From assembly GCF_041081105.1 (NCBI RefSeq), contig NZ_CP163528.1, forward strand, positions 1,674,001 through 1,738,000: a DNA stretch of 64,000 nucleotides. The letters run 5' to 3'. The translations under genes were made by a program, and so were the position numbers. Position 1 is the stretch's first letter. The number at the start of each line of letters is the position of its first letter. A model generated the notes under the pieces. It worked only from the letters and a program-made list of their open reading frames with translations, ran no database searches and was not told the DNA's origin. This DNA is from Promicromonospora sp. Populi (GTDB lineage: Bacteria > Actinomycetota > Actinomycetes > Actinomycetales > Cellulomonadaceae). Shown here in pieces: positions 43,179-50,067 of this stretch.

Positions 43179-44762
43179 TTACGGGCTCTGCTGCAGGGCT
43201 GAGCTTTGCCGGTACTCAATCGCCTCAGGGATCTCTTCGAACTGCAGCACGTCACCGGCTAGGTCACGAAGTTGCGCCAGCGCCTCGTGCGGAGTTGCAT
43301 AGAAAAACTCGCGTCGCAGATTGATGCGGTTCACGCGGCGATCGGCCAAGCGACGATGCATCTCTGCCTCGATCCCGACGGCGTCGTTAGCGAAGAAAAG
43401 TGAGTGGACGTCGAAGTTGAACGGGACGGAAGCGTCCCCCAGTTCCCGGACTCGGTCCATCGGGTCAAGGCGGCGAGTCATACCGACCTTGATCATGCGC
43501 TCACCGAACGCCCCGAGGTTCGAGATGACGTACACGTATCCGGCCCGGTGATTCGCCGCACGATAGTCCACGTCTTCGATCTTCTTGGCCACGTCCTCGA
43601 TCTGCTCGGCCAACCGGGCCGCACCTTCTGCGTCGCCGTTGGCAAGCAGCGCCGCTCTCACGTTCTCGTAGTGCTGGCGTTCTTTCTCCAGCTTCTCCTT
43701 CTCACGCTCAAGCTGCTGCTCAACTTTCCGCTCCTCGCGCAGCCGTGCCCGCTCTTCCTTCTCACGTTCCTTTTCGTCGGCCTGCTTGGCTAGGAAGTCC
43801 GCGGTGAGCTTGAGTTCCGCGACTCGCAGCCCGTGGTACTGGGGCGCGATCGCGATCTGCATCGACGCCCCGAGCTTCGCGATCAGCGCCACGGACTTGT
43901 TCAACTTGTCCAGACTCGCCTCCAGCCGGTACGGCCTCATGCCCCGAACCAGAGCATCAGCCTCACCGTTGTAGGCACGCAGCATCAGCTTCGACGTTTG
44001 GGTGATCATTCGGGTGCCCTCGGCCTTCGAGCCGTTCACCGTCCAGCCCTTCACCCCCGTAACAGCTCCACCGTCCTTCTTGGCCATCTCCTTGATCCGG
44101 ACCCGAATTGCATCGAGGCTCGCCCGGTAGGCGTCGGCGTTCTCCAGCGGATGCTGATACTCATAAATACCGACCTCCTGCAGCAGGAGGGTCTCCTCCA
44201 GCTGCGCCACCTGAGACTTCAACAGCACCGTCTCTGCCGCCAGAGCATCGCGCCGGGCAGTCAGCCCGCTAGCCTCCGCGGCGAACTTGTCCAGCGATGC
44301 TGAACGGCTCTGCTCCTGCTCGCGCTCTTGTGCCTGGAACAGTTGCTGCGCCGAAAGCCGTTCCGCCTCGATCTGGATGGCGTCCATGGCACCGACCCGC
44401 TCCAGCTCGGCACGCAACGCGGAAGCCTCAGCCCGCAACGAGTCGACCTCGGTACCTAGCTCACGAGCCACCCGCCGCGCACCGAACATCGGCACCTTGC
44501 CTCGGGCTGGACCCGCGTTCACTGGTGCAGGGCCTGACGGCGACTCGGGCGCTGACGGCGGCGGCGCGGAGACAGTCACAGGCGCGGGAGGCGCGACCGC
44601 TTGCACCACCACAGGGCTCGGAGCACCCACAGGTACCCAGAAGACCCAGTCCTGCGGTGCCGCGGGCCACGACGGGTCCGGCTTCCATCCCGGCTCGGGC
44701 CTCCAATTCGCGGGTGGTATCGGCCAGCCTGGAGGTGAGTTAAAACGAAGATCCTGTGCCAT
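43179..44762 (-). CDS. DUF4041 protein with T5orf172 GIY-YIG-type nuclease domain
   Basis: The 527-residue protein has an N-terminal Trp/Pro-rich stretch (FNSPPGWPIPPANWRPEPGW, then WPAAPQDWVFWVPV), a coiled coil at about 95-190, the DUF4041 domain, a charged helix (KEREKEERARLREERKVEQQ) and a C-terminal T5orf172/MUG113 domain: GYVYVISNLGAFGERMIKVG, then MTRRLDPMDRVRELGDA and EAEMHRRL. T5orf172 domains are GIY-YIG relatives found in phages and accessory DNA. A role in defence or phage biology is possible but unproven. Confidence 0.88.
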   Translation of the reverse strand: MAQDLRFNSPPGWPIPPANWRPEPGWKPDPSWPAAPQDWVFWVPVGAPSPVVVQAVAPPAPVTVSAPPPSAPESPSGPAPVNAGPARGKVPMFGARRVARELGTEVDSLRAEASALRAELERVGAMDAIQIEAERLSAQQLFQAQEREQEQSRSASLDKFAAEASGLTARRDALAAETVLLKSQVAQLEETLLLQEVGIYEYQHPLENADAYRASLDAIRVRIKEMAKKDGGAVTGVKGWTVNGSKAEGTRMITQTSKLMLRAYNGEADALVRGMRPYRLEASLDKLNKSVALIAKLGASMQIAIAPQYHGLRVAELKLTADFLAKQADEKEREKEERARLREERKVEQQLEREKEKLEKERQHYENVRAALLANGDAEGAARLAEQIEDVAKKIEDVDYRAANHRAGYVYVISNLGAFGERMIKVGMTRRLDPMDRVRELGDASVPFNFDVHSLFFANDAVGIEAEMHRRLADRRVNRINLRREFFYATPHEALAQLRDLAGDVLQFEEIPEAIEYRQSSALQQSP

Positions 44763-44873
44763 CTCGGTTCCCGTCCGTCTGCCACATCGGCAAGACCCGA
44801 CCGCAACGCCCTCATCGGCGGCAGCCGACGGCCACCTCGGCCGACAGATCGGCAACGATCTCCACTGCGAAGG

Positions 44874-45299
44874 CTACGAGCCATACGCAATCAATGCGCA
44901 GGTCAGAGCCCCGCTGACAACGGAGTCACCCGGGTGAACTCGTCGGACAGCCCCGCGGCAGGCCAGCTGGTGCCGGCCGGCGTCGGCGGTGATGACCTCG
45001 ACCCGGCCGCCCAGGCCGATCTGATCCAGGCCCGCCGTGGCCCGCGCCGTGACGCCCTGGTCGATGTCGACGGTGACGCTGACCACGTCGCGGATCGCGT
45101 ACGGCAGCTCGGCCGGCGTTCCCAGAGGTGCGAACGCCTCGCGCGGGACGGCGCGGAAGGCGGCCTCGATCGCCGGATCGTCGAGCATGCCCTCCTCGAT
45201 GAGCTGGTTGACCATCCGCCCGCGGAGCTCCTCGGGGCTGGGCTCGGGCGGGCCCGATGCGTCAGTCGGTTCTGCCGCGGCAAGTTCGGGCTGGGTCAT
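44874..45299 (-). pseudogene. Remnant of an isoaspartate-type (FxLD-system-like) methyltransferase
   Basis: The frame starts like the family (ELRGRMVNQLIEEGMLDDPA, IEAAFRAVPREAFAPLGTPA) but jumps from the N-terminal helix straight to VTVDIDQGVTARATAGLDQI and VEVITADAG. The SAM-binding motif I and about 60 residues between are absent, and the C-terminal half is lost after DAG. An internal deletion plus truncation fits best. No lanthipeptide gene is seen nearby, though methyltransferases of this type occur in FxLD systems. Confidence 0.6.
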
Positions 45300-45377
45300 T
45301 CAGGCCTTCTTACAGGTTGCATGGGCGGTCGCTATCCAGGATCTTGCCCGTGCTGTTGATCGGTGTCGCGGCATCGC

Positions 45378-46211
45378 TTACACGCTGAGTGCGTCGAGCG
45401 CGCTCGCGGCACCGTGTTGGTCGAGAGTTCCGGTGACCCCGTCCGCCATCTCGCGCACTCGGGCGGGCGCATGCCCCATCGCGACTCCGTGTGCGGCCCA
45501 GCGAAGCATCTCCAGGTCGTTCTCTCCGTCGCCGATTGCGGCAGTCCGCGACGGGTCTATGCCCAGGTTCGCCCGCACCTTCTCCAGGGCAGTCGCCTTG
45601 CTCAGGCCCGGTGCAGTGACGTCCACCCAGCCCGGTTCCAACAGGAGCGCAGTCAGACCTGCGGCGCGTACGGGGCCGGCCAAGCGCTCGACACCGGGCC
45701 CGCGCAGTACCAGCCGGGTCGTGGACCGCTCCCCCAGATAATCGGGCGAGACGATCTGCTGGGCGCCGTTGAGCTGCCCCGTCGGGAACAGGTGGGTGAC
45801 GTCGTATCCCCACCCGACTCGTTCAGCACCGATCTGAACGCCCGGGAACATGGCACGCGCTAGCCGCACCACCGGTCCCGGGTCGAAATTCTGCACGTCC
45901 TCCAGCTCGTAGCCGCGCAGTGCTCGCTGGTTCAGGCGTGCGGTGATCGCACCGTTGGAGGCGATCACCCACCCGTCGGTCAGGCCCAGGATTCGGGCGA
46001 TCGGCAGAACTCCGACCAGGGATCGGCCTGAGGCTAGGACCACGTGGTGCCCGGCGGCCCGGAAGCGGGACACTGCGTCCTGCACCGCGTGTGCGATCTG
46101 CATGGTGCCCGATGGCGCAAGGGTGCCGTCGATGTCGAGCGCGGCCAGAACCGTCCTGCTCTCCGAGATGCTTGTGGCCGCACTATCCAGCCTTGTCGCC
46201 TCCGATGTCAT
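45378..46211 (-). CDS. HAD-family phosphatase (Cof type)
   Basis: The 277-residue enzyme has motif I LAALDIDGTLAPSG (D26, D28), motif II VVLASGRSL, motif III Lys in GLSKATALEKV and motif IV AAIGDGENDLEMLR, plus a C2 cap. Cof-type enzymes dephosphorylate sugar phosphates or cofactors. The ATG at 46211 is divergent from the XRE gene, and the two share an 87-bp promoter. Confidence 0.9.
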   Translation of the reverse strand: MTSEATRLDSAATSISESRTVLAALDIDGTLAPSGTMQIAHAVQDAVSRFRAAGHHVVLASGRSLVGVLPIARILGLTDGWVIASNGAITARLNQRALRGYELEDVQNFDPGPVVRLARAMFPGVQIGAERVGWGYDVTHLFPTGQLNGAQQIVSPDYLGERSTTRLVLRGPGVERLAGPVRAAGLTALLLEPGWVDVTAPGLSKATALEKVRANLGIDPSRTAAIGDGENDLEMLRWAAHGVAMGHAPARVREMADGVTGTLDQHGAASALDALSV

Positions 46212-46267
46212 GCCACCACGGTCTCCCTCAGGCAAGCCAGGAACTAGATGCCTGCTGTCGCCCTGTC

Positions 46268-46287
46268 TGTAGGCCATGTGTAGGCCA
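46268..46287. promoter_or_regulatory. Tandem TGTAGGCCA repeats before the XRE gene
   Basis: TGTAGGCCA occurs at 46268-46276 and 46279-46287, one helical turn apart (11 bp) and 11 bp before the XRE start. Direct repeats in this spacing are a common operator form, so autoregulation by the XRE protein is likely. Confidence 0.48.
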
Positions 46288-46298
46288 GACTTGGACCC

Positions 46299-46955
46299 AT
46301 GGGGATCGGGGATCGGATTCGCCAGCGCAGGCTCGACCTTGGCTGGAGCCAGGACAGATTGGCTGCGGAGGTATGTCGAGCAGCAGGAGTGGAGATAGGC
46401 ACCCTGGGGCGCCAGGAGATCTATCGGTGGGAGAAAGCGAAACGGACACCGCGCGAGTGGCTGCCGTTCATAGCCAAGGCTGTGGGGGTAACTCAGGAAG
46501 AACTTGCGTCGCCGGACGCACCAGTGGCCTACGGAATGGCCCTCGGCGGCGTCTGGCACAGCTACTACACGTACGAGAGCACTGAGCGCGGACCTGTCAC
46601 GCGCCACCATTACGTGGTCATCCGCCAGGAGAACAACCGCCTGACCGTTGAGAGCCGCCCCAGCTCCAACGACTCCCCCGTGTCCCTGTCCCTCACCATG
46701 CGTGGGCCGATCGGAACAGGCACTTGGACCGAGCACACTGCCGTCAACGGCTACTACCAAGGCGCTGTGTACCACGGGGCGCTACAGGTAATCGTCGATC
46801 CCACTGGACGCAGCATGGCGGGCAAGTGGGTCGGATTCGACAAGGAGTTCCGCGTGGACTCGGGCCCCTGGGCACTCGAACTCGTGGACACCTCTACGGC
46901 CGACGCGACGCTTCACCGTTACGACAGAAGCCCGATCGAAGCTGGAGTTGACTGA
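46299..46955 (+). CDS. XRE regulator with C-terminal beta-rich sensor-like domain
   Basis: Residues 5-70 form an XRE helix-turn-helix (RIRQRRLDLGWSQDRLAAEV, QEIYRWEKAKRTPREWLPFI). From about residue 80 a beta-rich domain begins GGVWHSYYTYES and includes HHYVVIRQENNRL, GTGTWTEHTAVNGYYQGAVY, HGALQVIVDPTGRSMAGKWV and GFDKEFRVDSGPW. The same domain is encoded alone by the next gene. This architecture occurs in other actinobacteria as I recall; its ligand is unknown. Confidence 0.87.
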   Translation: MGIGDRIRQRRLDLGWSQDRLAAEVCRAAGVEIGTLGRQEIYRWEKAKRTPREWLPFIAKAVGVTQEELASPDAPVAYGMALGGVWHSYYTYESTERGPVTRHHYVVIRQENNRLTVESRPSSNDSPVSLSLTMRGPIGTGTWTEHTAVNGYYQGAVYHGALQVIVDPTGRSMAGKWVGFDKEFRVDSGPWALELVDTSTADATLHRYDRSPIEAGVD

Positions 46956-47060
46956 CGGCACGACGTGCGCTGCACAGATACCGATAGTGATCGAGGAACG
47001 CGGCGCGTTCAGGTACCGTGCGATGGGCCAGACAGACACCCAGCGGCGAAGGAGTCGGTG

Positions 47061-47480
47061 ATGGCGACGGACGAACCTAGCCTCGAAGGAATTTGGCTCT
47101 CGCGGTACAGGCATCGCAGTTCCAGCCGATCCGAGGAACAGGACTACGAGCACTACCTCGTGATCCGTCAAGAAGGTGACCGCCTGATCGGCACGAGCCT
47201 GCCGCACTCCTCAGGTTCGCGAGTCAGCCTCGAACTCACGCTTGAAGCACCGGTGGCTACTGGAACCTGGCGTGAAACAACGGCTCCGAACGGGGAGTAC
47301 CAGGGAGCTACCTTTCATGGCGCTCTACAACTGGTCATCGACCCCAGCGGGCACAGCATGGATGGGATGTGGCTCGGGTTCGGTCGCCAGCTCAACATGA
47401 ACACCGGCGAGTGGACGCTCACCTGGCAAGAGGGCTCGACAAGCGATGACACACAGCAGGCGTACACCGGGCGCGGCTAA
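47061..47480 (+). CDS. Stand-alone copy of the XRE regulator's C-terminal domain
   Basis: The 139-residue protein parallels the C-terminal domain of the preceding XRE protein: LEGIWLSRYRHRSSS, HYLVIRQEGDRLIGTSLP, ATGTWRETTAPNGEYQGATF, HGALQLVIDPSGHSMDGMWL and GFGRQLNMNTGEWTLTW. No helix-turn-helix is present. GAAGGAG precedes the ATG at 47061. It may compete with the regulator for its ligand or form heterodimers with it. It lies 105 bp downstream on the same strand. Confidence 0.83.
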   Translation: MATDEPSLEGIWLSRYRHRSSSRSEEQDYEHYLVIRQEGDRLIGTSLPHSSGSRVSLELTLEAPVATGTWRETTAPNGEYQGATFHGALQLVIDPSGHSMDGMWLGFGRQLNMNTGEWTLTWQEGSTSDDTQQAYTGRG

Positions 47481-47709
47481 GTCTCGAAAGGCGATGTTCG
47501 GTGATTGAGCACGAGCCTCGACGGGACCTCAGCTAGGTCCAGAATGCCGGACAACGCACTTCAGAATGCCCTCCCCGCCCGCCGGGATCGCTGATGCAAT
47601 TCACGTATGGACCAGTGCGCGAACGCCCTGTACCAGTCGCTGGGGGCATCAACGGGACTGATCGTGACCGTCATGCTGGCGCGCTCCGTCCGCGAGATCA
47701 TCCGAGAAC
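47481..47709. other. Intergenic stretch downstream of the duplicated domain gene
   Basis: This gap holds a weak hairpin, GGACCT-cagct-AGGTCC (47524-47540), that could end the XRE unit. A short frame opens at 47607 but looks unconvincing. Nothing else was recognised. Confidence 0.35.
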
Positions 47710-48072
47710 TCATGCCCCAGGGATCAGGAGACCGGCTCGCGCTATGGCAGTCGGCGCTTCGGCATCTTCGATCACTGCAACGCGAGCGCGAGTCACACCG
47801 CCAACCGAACGCAGTGGCGCCCGAAGAACAAGAGGACGATGCATCGACGCCGGGGTGTTGAAGCCGGGACCGGAGACGACCAACTCAGGCTTCGGCTTGG
47901 CCCCGCAGATACGCCCGAACGCCTGCCAGCAGAAGGTCGCACCTGCCGACTGTGGCCCCTTGGCGCGGAGCGCAACGATCTCGTGCCCACGCCCAGGATC
48001 CAACGCCCACTCCGAGGCGGGCACAGACGGGTCGGCAGCCGGTCGACCGTGCCGCACCAGATAGAGGCTCAC
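47710..48072 (-). pseudogene. Histidine phosphatase remnant
   Basis: The frame begins with a convincing phosphoglycerate-mutase-like N-terminus (MSLYLVRHGRPAADPSVPAS, with the RHG catalytic motif), but after EWALDPGRGHEIVALRAKG the expected second motif (SSP/EA..TA) and the catalytic Glu and His are missing. The remaining 60 residues look random. It starts with GTG overlapping the preceding gene's stop (GTGA). A 3' truncation or frameshift left an inactive stub. Confidence 0.62.
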
Positions 48073-48410
48073 CGAAACTCAGCAACGACCTCGATCTTGC
48101 CGACGATGTGTCGGTTGAACTCCTCCAGGTCCTCGGCAGGGATCCAGTACTCCAGAATGGTCTGCCCGCCCGCCTGCTGGACGTCGTACCAGTCGAGGAA
48201 CACCTTCTCGATCTCGAACCGGGTCACGAAGCCCACCCCGGATGCCTTGACGTTCCAGTCCCGCGCGATCCTGGTCGCGTAGTCCTCGTTGAGCACCGGA
48301 TAGAAGATCGGCTGATCGGCCAGGCGCGGCGGCCACGCCGTCCAGCCCGACTCCTCGACCAGCGCCAGCTCGGCTGGGCCGGTCGGCCGCCACAACGTCA
48401 CGGTGTTCAT
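48069..48410 (-). CDS. Crystallin J1-like small protein (function unknown)
   Basis: The 113-residue protein starts MNTVTLWRPTGPAELALVEE and contains SGWTAWPPRLADQPIFYPVL, NEDYATRIARDWNVKASGVG and ILEYWIPAEDLEEFNRHIVG. Homologues in actinobacteria are commonly labelled ADP-ribosylation/crystallin J1, although this sequence lacks a recognisable hydrolase domain. An ATG three codons upstream (48419) is an alternative start. It is translationally coupled to the phosphatase remnant. Confidence 0.75.
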   Translation of the reverse strand: MNTVTLWRPTGPAELALVEESGWTAWPPRLADQPIFYPVLNEDYATRIARDWNVKASGVGFVTRFEIEKVFLDWYDVQQAGGQTILEYWIPAEDLEEFNRHIVGKIEVVAEFR

Positions 48411-48464
48411 GGGCGTCATCGTGCCCGATGACGAGGCGTCGGCCCGCATCAATTCCACGACCCC

Positions 48465-49232
48465 TCAGCCAAACACCTCAGCCACTCGCGCGTTGAAGCT
48501 CTCTTCGATCTTGGTGATCTGCTCGAACATGTCGTCGACCCGAGCGGACTCGGCGGTGTCACCATCACCGACGTCGTCACCTCGTTCGCGCAGCTCGCGC
48601 ATCTCCTTGTCGACCTCCCAGATCAGTCCGACGTAACGCCACAGGAGGTCCAGTGCCTCGCGCTGAGCCGGTCGCGACGTGTCCCTCGCGGCCGCGTCGA
48701 GAAAGGTGATGACGTCATACACCGTATCTGGGGTATCCACGTCGTTTCCGTCGTCGTCGAGCATGATCCGTCGGACCGTTGGACTTTGCTCCCTGAATTC
48801 TCCGAGGGCATTCGTGGCCCGCTCGCCGGCTCGGCTACCGAGACGCCAGGCTCCTACTCCAAACCCGGCCAGCGCGACCCCGATGATCGACCCGTACCAT
48901 CGTTGCCCGTCAGCTATCGGCGCGAACAGGCTTTGACCGACCAGGCTCAGCCCCACAAAGACCGAGATGACTGCGATCGCGATCCAACGATCCTGGACCC
49001 GAAGCGCAGACCTTCGGGCCGCCTGCGCGGAGGCGATCCGCTCGTGCACCGCCCCCAAGCGGCTGCCCCGCAGCTCGGGATCGATCACATACAGCGCGGA
49101 GGCTTTGTCCGGGAAGTGGTGCCACTCGACCCCGGACCCTGCCAGCGGCCGCTGCTCACCGGTGATGACTACCCGCTCCGCGATCGCCCCGGCGCCCTGA
49201 GCACCGGTCGCTGAGACCTCGCTGTATGACAT
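48465..49232 (-). CDS. Hypothetical membrane protein, 255 residues
   Basis: Two membrane helices (about 83-105, WIAIAVISVFVGLSLVGQSL, and 114-133, SIIGVALAGFGVGAWRLGSR) separate an N-terminal domain from a C-terminal helical domain rich in Asp and Glu (EVDKEMRELRERGDDVGDGD). No family was recognised. It ends the accessory block and is on the same strand as the preceding small gene. Confidence 0.68.
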   Translation of the reverse strand: MSYSEVSATGAQGAGAIAERVVITGEQRPLAGSGVEWHHFPDKASALYVIDPELRGSRLGAVHERIASAQAARRSALRVQDRWIAIAVISVFVGLSLVGQSLFAPIADGQRWYGSIIGVALAGFGVGAWRLGSRAGERATNALGEFREQSPTVRRIMLDDDGNDVDTPDTVYDVITFLDAAARDTSRPAQREALDLLWRYVGLIWEVDKEMRELRERGDDVGDGDTAESARVDDMFEQITKIEESFNARVAEVFG

Positions 49233-49302
49233 AGGACGGGAGACTACTGCTCAGGCGCCGTCGTCGGCGGGGCCCCAACGGGCCTGCTGCAGAACCGATC
49301 AG

Positions 49303-49755
49303 TCAGGGCCCCACCGGGTAATGGCTAGCGACAGCGATCCGGTTCCAGCCGTTGTACGCGACCGCGAGCCAGGTCACGGCCGCGATCTGCGGTGCGGAGA
49401 GCACAGCCTCGATGTCGATCTGGGGCGCCGGCGCAGTGTGCTCGTCCGCGATCCGGGTGACCCGCTCCGCCAGGGTCAGCGCCGCCTGTTCCTGATCCGT
49501 GAAGTACTGCGACTCCCACCATGCCGGGAGCACCGCGAGCCGATCGGTCGTCTCGCCCGCGGCGACGGCGTCGCGGGTGTGCATCCGAAGGCAGTACGCA
49601 CAGCCGTTGAGCTGTGACACCCGGATCTTGATCAGCTCAATCAGGATCGCCGGCAGGCCCGCGGACGTCCCGGCCGCGTCGACCTGCTTGCCGAAGGCCA
49701 CGAAGGCCTTGTAGGGGTCAGCGAACTGCTTGCCGATGTTGACGTGCGGGAGCAT
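49303..49755 (-). CDS. Carboxymuconolactone decarboxylase / AhpD-like protein
   Basis: The 150-residue protein has the AhpD redox motif CAYCLRMHTRDA (CX2CX3H), preceded by LIELIKIRVSQLNG and followed by WWESQYFTDQEQAALTLAER and the terminal NGWNRIAVASHYPVG. Members act as thiol-dependent peroxidase partners. It diverges from the trp leader region. Confidence 0.9.
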   Translation of the reverse strand: MLPHVNIGKQFADPYKAFVAFGKQVDAAGTSAGLPAILIELIKIRVSQLNGCAYCLRMHTRDAVAAGETTDRLAVLPAWWESQYFTDQEQAALTLAERVTRIADEHTAPAPQIDIEAVLSAPQIAAVTWLAVAYNGWNRIAVASHYPVGP

Positions 49756-49907
49756 GGGATCGTCCTCTCAGGACCAGCTGATCGTGAAGGTGCCGAGCGG
49801 ACGCCGCATCGACGCTCCGAGTCTGGCACGGTGCTTGTCGGTGCGATCCGGTGAGTGATCTCACCGACCTGTGGACACCCCGCCCCGACCCGGCTAACGT
49901 TCCGGCC

Positions 49908-49952
49908 ATGACGTCGCACCTGATCTGCCTGGACTGGTGGCCCGCCGAGTAG
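49908..49952 (+). CDS. trpL: Trp attenuator leader peptide (14 residues)
   Basis: An ATG at 49908 encodes MTSHLICLDWWPAE and a TAG stop. Two adjacent Trp codons (49935-49940) lie just before the first arm of a set of competing hairpins. Ribosome stalling at these codons when Trp-tRNA is scarce would prevent terminator formation. It lies 115 bp before a fused anthranilate synthase gene. Confidence 0.83.
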   Translation: MTSHLICLDWWPAE

Positions 49953-49993
49953 GCGGGCTCGCGACGCATCCATTCACACGTCCACGACCGCCT
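49941..49993 (+). promoter_or_regulatory. Pause hairpin and antiterminator of the trp attenuator
   Basis: Segment CCCGCC (49941-49946) can pair with GGCGGG (49952-49957) to give the 1:2 hairpin overlapping the leader stop. AGGCGG (49951-49956) can pair instead with CCGCCT (49988-49993), which is the 5' arm of the terminator. The two pairings are mutually exclusive, the defining feature of attenuation. Confidence 0.72.
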
Positions 49994-50010
49994 CGCCCCG
50001 AGGCGGTCGT
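49984..50010 (+). terminator. Intrinsic terminator of the trp attenuator
   Basis: ACGACCGCCTCG and CGAGGCGGTCGT form a perfect 12-bp stem with loop CCC, followed by TTTCGTGTTGT. It lies between the leader peptide and the fused anthranilate synthase gene. Confidence 0.85.
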
Positions 50011-50067
50011 TTCGTGTTGTCACGAGACTTTCGGTCCGGGGCGGGCACCCCGAACCGAGAGGCTCCC

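Noticed and set aside
47607..47861. An 84-codon + strand frame starting MDQCANALYQ.
   Set aside because: It overlaps the histidine phosphatase remnant, has no ribosome site or homology I recognise, and its C-terminal half is Gln/Arg/Glu-rich.
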